From the NCBI RefSeq assembly GCF_029962835.1, contig NC_080574.1, positions 26,696,001 to 26,760,000 on the forward strand: a stretch of DNA of 64,000 nucleotides. The letters are read 5' to 3'. Of the stretch, positions 1-11,553 are shown one piece after another (positions within the stretch are counted from its first letter, which is position 1; each line of letters starts with the position of its first letter). A model generated the notes under the pieces. That model did no database searches, had not been told where the DNA came from, and saw only the letters and a list, made by a program, of their open reading frames with translations. The translations under genes and the position numbers were made by a program. The DNA is from Magnolia sinica (Eukaryota > Streptophyta > Magnoliopsida > Magnoliales > Magnoliaceae).

Positions 1-89
1 TTGCATGTGCTCGCCTTAGGAAAATGCCATCTTTTCCTTTGAGTTTTTGCCCAAAAGCATTTGAAAATTGGTGGGCCCCTCTCTGATAA

Positions 90-91
<2 letters not shown>

Positions 92-122
<31 letters not shown>
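92..122. repeat. (CT)n microsatellite
   Basis: About fifteen uninterrupted CT dinucleotides, seen directly. Confidence 0.9.
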
Positions 123-124
<2 letters not shown>

Positions 125-1149
125 CTCGTTGATTGGCTGTTCTAATTAGATTTTTTTTTCTTTCCTAAAATCACATAACAACTAAAATTTTTAAATCTAC
201 ATATTAAGAATTTTTAAAATAAAAAAATCTAAAATTTTCAAAATATGTAGGCCCACATATCCATATGCAATCCACACCATTCATCTTTGTACACATTGTG
301 TATATGATGGTGTCTATGTCCAATCATGATAATTTTTATGTGGATCTAACCTAGTGACCATTTGAGGTGTGGGACCCACCCTTAGCTTGCTATTGATGGG
401 GCCCCATAACCTTTGGACTATTGGATCAGCATGTGAGGCCATTAAATGTGTTGTGGACAACCCATGTCCAATACCTATGAGCCAGTAAATTGTGGACCAT
501 TTTCGGCCTAGTTAAAGCTCCCCTTTTAGGGATTTGATTCATTAGTTTTCTCTATTTGTCATGTTCTTTGAAATGAGTGTCACTTGTTCAAATGAGACTT
601 TGGATCGTGAAGTTATTAGACAGTCAGGATCGATCATATTTTGAACATGTCATGCCCCAAAATTCGGGTACCCGAATAGAGTGATTTGAGACTCAAATCC
701 TAGACTCGAGAATTATAATTATTTATTATTATTATTATATACAATTATCCTCATCTAGATACAATTACCGTAAAAAAAATAAAAAATAAAATTAATTGCA
801 ATAAAATGCTCACGATTTATAACATTAATCGGAAATCAATTATTCAGTGTATTGAATGATTAAATACAATTTTATGATATAATGAAAACTTGAAATCAAC
901 TAAGCCTAGATCTCTGTTTTGTTGCACTTCTCGACTAAATCCTACTCTTGGCAAAACTTTCTAAGTGGGAGTGAGCATAACAACTCATGGGGTCACTTCG
1001 CACCCACAATTTGGAAGTTTCAAGTTTACATGATATCAAAATATATAATCACATCATACAGGATTAGCAAATGGAATTCAAGAAATTATGAAGAATCATA
1101 TGAGCATTAACGTATAAGAAACTAATAATAAATAACGGTGGATCATTTC

Positions 1150-1540
1150 GAGGCGAACCTAGGAAAAGCACTCGCGTACCATTTTAGGGAATAACCTAGG
1201 GCAGAGCACCATGATAACCATTTCGGATCTCCCAGGGCAGGGCACCATGCATCCAACATTTTAGGGAGTTTAGGTAGAGCACCCGTGTACCATTTTAGGA
1301 AAACTCAAGACAACGCACTTATGTAAAACCATTTCGGATCTCACAGGGCAGGACACCGTGCATCTAACATTTTAGGGAATCTGGGTAGAGCACCTATGTA
1401 CCATTTTAAGGAAAACCCAGGGTAGTGTACCCGTGCAAAACTATTTCGGACATCATGCATTCAACATTTTAGAGAGTCCAGGCAAAGCACCCACGTACCA
1501 TTTTAAGGAAATCCTTGGGCAGCGCACTCGTGCAAACCAT
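1150..1540. repeat. Tandem array, about 111-bp period, 3.5 copies
   Basis: The words AACCATTTCGGATCTC, GGGCAGGGCACCATGCAT and ACCATTTTAGG recur in order. Anchor positions are about 1216, 1327 and 1439, giving periods of 111 and 112 bp. Copies are diverged, with small indels. The array lies inside the LTR-like region 648-2600. Confidence 0.75.
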
Positions 1541-2920
1541 TTCTCAAGAAAATACAACATGCAATCAATGTACATAATCTAAAAGGTACATCAATCTAAT
1601 GTTGCTTCTCCATGAATTAAGAATATTCTTGAAACTAATAAAGCAACAAAATCCATATCTGCATTCTAAGATAACTATGAATTGAAGAAACAAAAATTTA
1701 TGATTCAATGTAAAACATCAACATATTAAAGCATCAACTGAAAAGCAAGCTATTATATTCATTATATATGCAACATGTAAATTAAACATATCATGTATGT
1801 GTAAACCTGGAATTAGCAAAGTATGAGAGGATCACCCACCTGATGTATCACTAGAAATACATGCATTCCATCAGGTTCGGTTCCACTACCACTTAGTTAG
1901 ATGCACTTATATGACAGATGACTCAATGCGACTCAATAAGTGTTTTGATGTGAATCGGCGAAGTTCTCTACATGGAATCACATGCATTGATTACCCATCA
2001 ATCAAACTAGGGTTTTTGGTCTTTTTGGACTAGAACAATAATAATCAACATAATGACTTGATGAGTTGATTTATCGAGTCAAGGTGTAAAAACATCATCT
2101 AAGCTTCTATTTTGAATCAAAGGTATTTGGAGGGTAGTTACGTGATTTACGATAAGTATGGGGGGTTTGTCTATGCCCTATAAACAATCATATCTCGGAA
2201 TCTCAGCGGGCTGACTCGGTTGAGTCGACTCCGTTAAGTCTTTTTTCTTCTCCTTCCCTTCCTTTTTTCTTTTCTTCTCTTGTTTTCTTTTCTTCTCGAC
2301 TGCCCAACAACCGGATGTGGAGTCCAACAACTTATGTGACTCTGCGAGGCACGACTCGCCATTCTTTCTCAGTCAAACTCTTCTTCACTTCCTGGTGATC
2401 ACTAGGCTTCCTACTTTTCTCTTGATTGAAATGCAAAGGATTTATAAAATTCTCATCATTCTACTCTCACAATATTTTTGAAGTCTGGATTATAAAATGG
2501 TTATTGATTTTACACTGTAACTTTCTAATGTCGAGTCTTGTTTTCACATGCTGTCTGATTAGGTGTTTAATCCGGTTATGTTAAATCCTATCTAATCGTT
2601 CCTCCCATGCAAGTTCCAATGGCCCATGAATTGGTTTCTTTATATCTCAATATATAGGATTAATTAATGAGTTTTAACCTATTTTTTTGATTTAGAAGAC
2701 AATGAGTTTTAATGGCATATTACAAATCTAGGCAGATCTAACAGTCGAATGCCTAAATCTTGCATCTTTATTTCGCAAACAGGAATATAAGCAGAGTGCA
2801 TAGCTTTCAGTGTCTTAATTTGTGTGCATATGATATTCACTTTAACTAGCAAACAAGTGACACAACCTCATGCTTTCAAGTATTTAGCATTTGATATGCC
2901 ACTTACTATAAAAAATGCAG

Positions 2921-5900
2921 TTACCACCTCATGAACCTGGAGTCGTTAGAAAGGCTGTGAACCATTTCTTGCAGGTATGGCCATTATTGGTATAGTAAAT
3001 TTCTGATTTAAAATCATGTCTTTATCGAATACCATGCTTTTCTGTCTTGTTTTTTTGAATCTGTTCGTAGAAACCCTATCTTCTGCTTGCGACCTAATTG
3101 AGCTAACCAATAAAAAAAATACTGGTTTCACTGGTACTAAAAAATTTCAAGGCGATATCCCTAATTACCAGCATGCAGATACTATTACAGCTTAAACTAG
3201 AAAAGTTATTTCTGCTTTGGCAAAGTGGATATATCTGCCTATATATGATATACATTGCATGCATGCATGGGTGCTGGAACATTTCTTGTAAGCCTATCCA
3301 TGTGAACAAGAATGTGTCATGTATAATGAAGCTAAGAAAATATAAGCTTACTGCTATTGATTTCTTTGATATCCATATTGTTGGCATCTTGAATGTTTTC
3401 CTAGAAGTGGAAACCATGTATATGACCATCTATAGTGGCCCTCATATAATTTTTAAAAAAAATATTTTTATGTGAGGGAATCTCAATGGCTTTGGTTGTG
3501 GGTTTGCTCCCCACAAACATGAGTTCGATTCCCCTCCCCGTGGATTTCCCGATGCACATGGTTGGCGGGTGATTGCATGCATCCGCAGGGAATAGTCTCG
3601 CCTTAAAGGTGTGGGGACACCTTGTCATCATTAAAAAAAAGCGAGGGAATCTCAACACGTGTAATGTACCATTGCTGCTTTTCCTACAAAAAGATTTTAG
3701 TTATGCTGACAGTTATGGTCTACAATAAAAGTTCATGACGCCAAACTTCATTGTACGGTTTGTACCAAAATGATGTCAAGCCAATAAGCATTGATTGTGC
3801 TTGTGGTTCCTATGTGGTAGTTCTTACAGAAAATACAGAGACTCAGTCTTGCCAGCTATTTTCTTTCCTTTAGTAACATATGAAGAATGAAGTCTAATGA
3901 ATTTCTACTTATTAATGACAGAAAAATGAAGGTGATATTATGGTGATTGATGTTCGATGCGTTCCCCCTGATTTTCATGCTAGATTCAAAGCTCAAGAGC
4001 GCACGTAGGTATCATTGAAATTAAACTTCGAGCTCATGGTATTTGGGGATGCAGTCAGTGATACAAACAGGCAGACATGTATGCTTATAGGTATTAGTTA
4101 GAGGAATGATCCACTGTGAAGTCCTTTGCATTGGACAATTGGGCCTACCTGTAGTTAACCATGGTTGCACCTGGAACCCCTCTATTGCTTGATTGGATTG
4201 TCCTAGGGGTCCTTGGATAGCCTGCATGATGGATGGCTAGAATTTTTCATCTCACTGATCAGATGATCCTAGCATCCATCGAGAGCCTGCAAATTAGATT
4301 GAAATCGCTCATTTTGCAGGCACTCCGTGGACGCGTAGCACACTTAGTGTCACCTGATTAGCGCCTCTCGCTCTCGCGACCTGGGGGGGATGCATCCATG
4401 TTGACTCCATTGTACCCAACAGTCCTTGGGCACCACAATGGGCTCCATTGCTCACTGATGTTAGGAGTAGCCTCCATACCGGTAGACCATCTCTCTCTCT
4501 CTCTCTCTAGACACACGCACACAAACGCACAAGATACTTACCTACACACATAACATTTCTATTGTTGTGCCTTGGATAAACTAGATTGCATCTTACTGCC
4601 TATCAACGTGTCAGAGGTGGTGGGGGCGAGACTGTTGTAGCTATTAATCATTCTTGCCTTTGAATTACTTGGCTGGGAGGCATAGGATTTCAGATTTTAA
4701 TGCCTGCTAGATCCACTAAATAATGATAATTTTGCAAGTTCTAATGATTCTAGAGCTTTTAATGCCGCCAAAGCCCAAGTAGTTCAGCCCTTCAAAACCT
4801 CTTTTGTTGCTACCTTTTACCGTAGAAGAATGTCACACATGTATTTATATACATATTTTGTGTATACAATTAAATTTAAACACTACTGAAGAAACTTATC
4901 TATTTAGCTATTTGGTTGTCTTTAGATACTTCTATCGGCTGCTCTCTGGGCCAGAGCCTTTATCAACTTTTGAGAAAGAACGCGCCTGGCATGTACCTAA
5001 GGAACTAGATCTTGTTGCCATGCAGGTGGATTATATACTTTATTATTTATCAGCAACTCTTTCTGGCATTTTCCTGCTTTCGTTAGATTTATTGGTGATT
5101 TGTTTTCAAGCAGAAAGCATGTAACATCCTTGTCGGACATCATGATTTCAGTTCATTCAGATCTGCTGGTTGTCAGGTTTATCCCCATCTGATAACTATT
5201 CAAAATTTATTTATTCATTTATTACCTGTTGGACTTCACCTTTGCATACAAACCTAGAGCACTCTCAAAGCAATCCCAATCTCTAGATACGCTAGCATGG
5301 GATAACACTATGAGATTGTGGTCCTATTATTTAACTGCTCAGAGGGCTCATTTGGCATTACATGCTGTAGGCACCAACTGTTCACAAATTCCCCTTTGTG
5401 GTCATCATATATTGTTGTGCTAAAAGGTGCAGCGTGTGGCATGACCGTTCTAGCATGTGTTTGTAGCCATGTATTGGGTCCCTACTGTTTCGTATAGGAT
5501 AATGCTACTTTAGGACGCTGTCCATCTCAAATGTTTAAAATACCTAGGGTAGTAATTGCTAGGTTGCTCCAATGTTGAGGAGAGCATCAGCATCCTCTAG
5601 AGTGGAGGCACCACAATCAGGAAATTTCAGCTTGGTGAATGGAGTACTCAGATACGATCCTTATGTCCCTCTTTAACTGTCAACCATTTGAATCTGCGTG
5701 GATGGAAACCACTTACGCACAGGGATTTTTTTAATAAAAATCAACAACTTAATATTTTTGTTGAAAGAAAAATGAAGTTTACAAGGAACCCATGATTGAT
5801 AAGGTCTTAAACAAAGACTAGGGCAATTATCCGCTTCACAAGACTATCAACTAAAATGCTGGCTTCTTTAGAAATGAGGTTAAATGATGCACAATCGAGG

Positions 5901-8900
5901 ATGCTAGGGCCTAAACTCATTTGCAATTAAGTAGAATTTCCACGGGTCCCTTCTGCTTGGAAGCACAAGAGAATGCACACCCCTTCCACAGTTACAAACC
6001 AAAGAATGTCGATCCTTGAACATGGGCTACCTATTCATTTGACCAGAGAACACATGGAGGGCCCAAAGCTTAAATAACTTCTCCACACCCAACTTCTTTG
6101 ACTTTTGATGGGGACATCAGAGGACCTACTCGGATGTACCAGAGACGGAGACGACCACCCACATCAATGCAACTTTCTTTGTGGATTGGAGACGAGTTCC
6201 AGATGGGGCCCGCCGGGCCGTTTTGAAGACCCCACATGCATCGGACGTGCATCAAGAAGACCCCACATTGGGATGATGCATGCGGGCTGCTTAGGAGGTC
6301 ACTTTAGTTATAAAATTTCTATTTCATGTCGATCCGACCGTTGGATCTTGTCGATCAGGTTATCGGGCCACTAGGTCTTTTAGATCTGGGCCCCTTGGAT
6401 TTTGATGTTGTTTTCTTTATGTTTTTTGTTATTTTTACGAGTTATTTGATAGTTGAGATTCATAATATATGTCTTAGTTTTCTTATTTTGGATAATAGGT
6501 CACTTTACTTGGTGAGTGGCATAGTTGTAATTACTCTGAATTTTAATTCCGAACTTTTTATTATAAAAGCACAATGGGGGTGGAGTTCCAACCCTAGTGG
6601 ATATTTGAGAAAAAAAGACGAAGAAGAGAGAAGCTTTCTTGTGTTAAGGAAAATTTCTATTTATTTTCTAGGGTTTTTTTTTTAATCCTCCATTCCAATT
6701 AAATTGTGGAAGGGTAGAAGCTTGCTTGGTGGTGGATTCCAAGGTACATCCTTTCTCTTCCTCATCTTCAAAAGGTATTGTTCATCTTACATCCTTCCTC
6801 TCTCCTCTTCGAAAGGTATTCTCTTCTTCTCTTGTCTTCCTCTTTTCCCTTCCATTACAACCTTCTAAACCCTAGATCTTCAATTTTCAATTTTCTCCAA
6901 TTTCTAAAAGCCCTAATTTCAAAATCCCCAATTCCCATAAACCTTAATTTTCCATATTTCAGATTTTCCCCTTTCGAACCCTAATCATCAAACTTACAGA
7001 TTTGTCCCTTGAGTGTGGAATGTGCCTATACTAAATTGGAAGTTCTATCCTTCCATCGGTTCTAGTTTTAATTGATTTATGTGATTTCTTAGCATGCGGA
7101 CATGTGATTTAGGTTAAATCATATTTTATTTCCTATTGTTTACTCTTAATTAATTGGTAGGTTAACATCTTTTGTTAATTGAATTACTTTATGGATTATT
7201 TCATAATCTCCACGTTGCATGCTAGCATTAAATCATGTGTCTTGCATCAACTTCTCTTTGTTTGAACCGGCAGGTGGACCACCTTCCACCAAATTGTAAG
7301 TAAAGCTGACTTCATCAACAAAGATCTTAGGAACATGTAATAAGAGAAGCGAGTCAGACAAGATGGAAACTTGGTTGATGGTACCCTAAAAGGAAATGGT
7401 GTTCATGCAACTTGAGACGTCTATTGACTCTATTCTAAATGTCTTTTGGATCCTATGAAAGACAAATTTCCATGGCTCAAAACCAGCCGGTGGATCCCAT
7501 TTTTAAAGTTTTTTTTTTTTTTTTAAACCAATGGACACGATGCTCTTTTTTTTTTGCATGTCTCACTAGCATGGTATTACATTAGTTTGAGGCCAGCATG
7601 TTTGGTCGATATTACTAATACTTATTCATTTTGGAGCGTGCTGATTTGTGCTCTGATACCGATGTCTTGAACCTTGCAAAAAATGCAAAACTTTGAGGCA
7701 CACAAAATGGATGACCTACCTATGTTGTTTCCATTGTAATATAGCTTGCTATGCATTGGGACTTCTGAGAGATGAATCAAACTATCTTGAAAGGGTCTGT
7801 AAGGCTATGTTTTGGATTTTTTTTTTCATCAATAAAAGAAATTTATTAGAATCGCAAAGCCAAAGACAGAAAGAAATGCCCCATGCAAGACGAAGCCACT
7901 AAGCCCCCATGCTATAGAAGAACATCTTTCAACTCCTAGAAATCTACTCTCCTATACCCTACAAGCTTGATCAAATCACTGCAAGAGGGCATATATTCCA
8001 CGGAATTCAGCCATTACGTCCACAGGACCACACAACCACACATCCAAGAATTTGATAGTTGCACTCGGTATCGACCATAAGGCTTTAAATTGATCGATGC
8101 ACCATGACCAGACCTAGTGAAAGGAAATGGATGAAGAGATGGTTAACGCTTTGCATTCCTCAAACACATTAGCATCCATTAATAATATTTCTTTGCCCAT
8201 TTCTAAGGTGGTCTATTGCGAATGCATCATCACAACCTACCGTGCAACCAAAGGCAATCACTCTTGAAGGCCCAATAACTGATGAACGCCACGCTGTTGG
8301 GGACACCATCTCTCTTTTTCCAACAAGTGCATGTACAAAGATATTATACAAACTGACACAAGGATCCCACTTCAATACTCTCATATCCAACCCATTTTGG
8401 CTAAGGGGAACTCCCTCCAACATCCCTCATTAGTCTTATCAACTCATCGATCTCCTTGTTCCCCAAGTTCGTCCTAGAATCTGGGGTCCAAACCCCTTGA
8501 TCACCCTCTCAGCTAATATGTTGACTAACCTTTACCTCTTTTTTTTTGAAGACACAGGGTGTCCCCGCCCCTTTTGAGGCGAGACTATTCCCTGCAGATA
8601 CACGCAATCAGCCACAACCACTTGTATCGGGTAATGGTGAGGAGGGGAGTCGAACCCACACCTTTACCTTTTTTATCAGGGTAAGCCCAAAAACGGATGC
8701 AAAGATTGAGCATAAGGGTTTGTTTGTTTTTTTTTTGAAGACATAGGGTGTCCCCACCGCATAAGGGTTTGTTATTGCACTACTAGTCCAAAAAATTAAT
8801 CTGAGAACCATTCCTGACCTCAAATGAGATTTCTCTCATAAACTACATTTTGACATTTTGAATGGCTTTCCACACCCTGGACCTTGACACCTCAAGCAAG

Positions 8901-11511
8901 CTGGTGATCATGCCCATCCTCTTGCAGTCCATAATTTCTCAGTAGACCTCCTCCCGAAGTATGCAGTACTCTCCAACCCTCCAGTCCCTTACTGAGCAAT
9001 GCTTGATTAGTAAGCTTAATGGTTTGAGACCTGCTTCCCCTTGTCTTGTGGGCTTGCACACATTGATTTGAGACCCGTTCCCCCATGCACACTTCTTAGT
9101 TCTTAATGATATTTGTGTTTCTTCTCTATTCCATGCCGCAAAAGTCCCTTTGAAACCTCTCCAATGTGTTTATCATGCTCATAGGACAATGGAAAAAAAA
9201 AGTGATAAAAAAAGTAAATGAGCTACGCCGTGAGTTGATTTTACCCACAAAAGGCAACAATCTGCGTTCCAAGTAGCCAAAATTTCCTCCACACTTTCAA
9301 TCACTATTCACTAGCTCCCAAAGACTCTTTTATGGCTTGCCAAACACAAAGGGAGGCCAAGATATGTTGATGGATGGGAACTTGCTTTGCACCTGATATC
9401 CCCAGTAACATCACCCATGGATCTAATCTGGGTTTGGCATGCGACTCATATTGGAACGATACCACGTTGATTTGATTTCATCTGTCTTGGATGATTCAAA
9501 GCCCAAAATGTGCTGAAACTAATTGGAAAAGACCAAGTTAGGATGAAATTGACTCGACTTGTTTAAGAATGAAACTGAGTTGACTTGTTTTTTCCAAAAC
9601 CATGGGTCCACCACTCTTTCATCCAATCTAAACCCCAACCCGTTACCTTTTAGAAGATTCACATTCTACCTTAAAGCATCTTAGAATACATTTGAGGTTA
9701 TTGACTTTGCTTCTTCTCTTGAAAAAACAAGTGGAGTCATATGCAGACTGCTAGTGGAAAACTTGAAAATTTTGTTCGGTCCACCTAGAAGTATGCAATC
9801 AACCTTTTTAAACTTGCTATTTTGACATCTTACTCAAAACCTTGGCCACAGTCGCAAAAACTGTGGAGAAATTAGACTCCTTGCCTCAAACCCCCTGGCA
9901 GCCCATCCAATAAAAGAAAAGAACTTGGTTTTTTGGACAAGGGCTGCTTGCATCCTCTTACCAATTTTCTTTCATTTTCCATATCTTTTTCTACATTTTG
10001 ATAGAAACATATGGCTCTCTCTCTCTCTCATGTAGACACACACAAATAACAAATCCCATAACTCTCACTTCTATTCTCTACCTGAACGACCCATTTTTAG
10101 AACATCTCCTTCTCAATCTTATCTTCAAATGACATCTTCCTCCCTCACAATAATGTTTTCCTCCTTTAATTTCAGGTAATTTTCCTCGTTGACCCCTTTC
10201 TCCTTAATTTACAGATCCCTACAATTCCTCATTTCCATAATTGAGCTCAGTGATTTTTCCAAATTGTTCGGATATCTGATTCTACTATTCTAGGGTTCAT
10301 ATTTTACTTTCATTGTGTTTTCTAGGAATTAGAAATGCTTGAATTGTTAGTGATTTGATTGGATCGTTGTGTAATTTTTCTTTGTTGTTTTTTCCCCTTT
10401 CGCATTATGTTTTTTTTAAAAGGAGAGAATTTGATGCATGACAATTACCCACTTGCTCTAAAAGCTTGAACTGTTAGAGTATGACAAATTAATCCCTTTA
10501 TCTCATAGCCCAGGCCCCACATCTCATGGGTTAAGACCTCGCCCAAACTCCCCTCGTGGGCCCCAAATCATATGGGCTGCCCACCCCAAGTGTGTCCCCG
10601 CATCCCACGGGTTAGCCCACTCGAGCCCGGTGTGAAATGGCATTAATCACCCCCGGTGAGGAGTCTCGAACACGAGACCTCTCTCGTGGGCTCCAATTAC
10701 ATGGGTTACCCACCTTGAGTGTGTCCCCGCATCCCACGGGCTACCCCACTCGAGCTCGGTGTGAAAATGCCCCTGCATTAATCACCCCCGGTGAGGAGTC
10801 TCGAACATGAGACCTCCCTTGTGGGCCCCAAATCACATGGGTCACCCACCCTGAGTGTGTACCTGCATCCCACGGGCTACCCCACTTGAGCCCGGTGTGA
10901 AAATGCCCCTGTATTAGAATTTTAGTGTGAGAATTTGTGTAAGAGACTGTAGAGATGTGTAAATTTATTTTCTTTGATTTGAAAATGGATTAATGAAAGA
11001 ATGATTAAGCATTTGAGATATTTTTATATGAAATTTATGAATTTAATGAATTTGAATTGATTATTTTTGAAGTTTGTTTTTTAACAAATTTCTTTCAACA
11101 GTGAAGTTTGTTTGTATGTCACCGGATCATATCGATTTTGGGTCATGATACTTGTGTGGTGGGGCCCACTTGTTGAACAAATTAGATCTTGCACAAGCTT
11201 CTACATTGACACGTGTTGAGTTGGCAAGTGGTACTCTCTCTTTTCGTCTTTTGAATGTTCCCTATTTTTGAAAATTTTAATCTATAATGGAATATGAAAA
11301 AGCCATCTCTCCACGTAATACATGGTAGTGAGCGATGTTAATCAAATCGTCTGTTTAGTTGGCCACATCATGGATGGCCCATGTTTCAAAATCACAATTA
11401 TAAAAGCAATGCTGGGCATCAATTTGCATCACTTTCTCATTGCATGTAGAGGGTTAACCCTTGAAAAAAAAAATGTACCTTTGCTTTGAAGGCAATTGAT
11501 AGCATTAAAGG

Positions 11512-11553
<42 letters not shown>

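Larger units (their letters stand above)
1..2920. other. Intron or upstream DNA before first visible pseudouridine synthase exon
   Basis: No coding exon was found here. A CT microsatellite lies near the left edge. From about 648 (TGTCATGCCCCAAAATTCGG) to roughly 2600 the sequence resembles a decayed LTR: a TG start, a tandem array and pyrimidine-rich tracts. I could not find a matching CA end plus target duplication, so the LTR label is a guess. The N-terminal exons of the pseudouridine synthase should lie to the left of this window. Confidence 0.5.
7817..9955 (-). mobile_element. L1-type LINE, 3' half (decayed)
   Basis: Read on the minus strand it contains, with frameshifts and stops: the GLRQG reverse-transcriptase block followed by TVAKVLSKM near 9880-9830; TPLVFSREEA near 9710 (the neighbourhood of the FADD box, whose Asp pair is not readable); a GLP-type block near 9330; NQALL near 9000; and a zinc-binding zf-RVT-like domain near 8340-8150 (PSRVIAFG, AIDHLRNGQ, SVNHLFIHF). 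It ends in an oligo(A) tail seen as T's at 7817-7826. This is the order of a plant L1 ORF2. SINE copies have since landed in it at 8538 and 8725. It is not a functional gene. Confidence 0.8.
9956..11551. other. About 1.6-kb insertion splitting the minus-strand L1
   Basis: The L1 reading frame stops after the SFSLLV..EGP block (near 11555) and resumes at the GLRQG side (near 9950). The intervening DNA holds CT runs near both ends (10015-10028 and 11516-11551), the tandem array at 10550, and A/T-rich DNA without coding potential. I did not find a convincing target duplication. Confidence 0.5.

Noticed and set aside
643-2600. Complete solo LTR starting TGTCATGCCCC
   Set aside because: The start looks LTR-like, but no CA end followed by the flanking GAACA could be found, so borders are not claimed.
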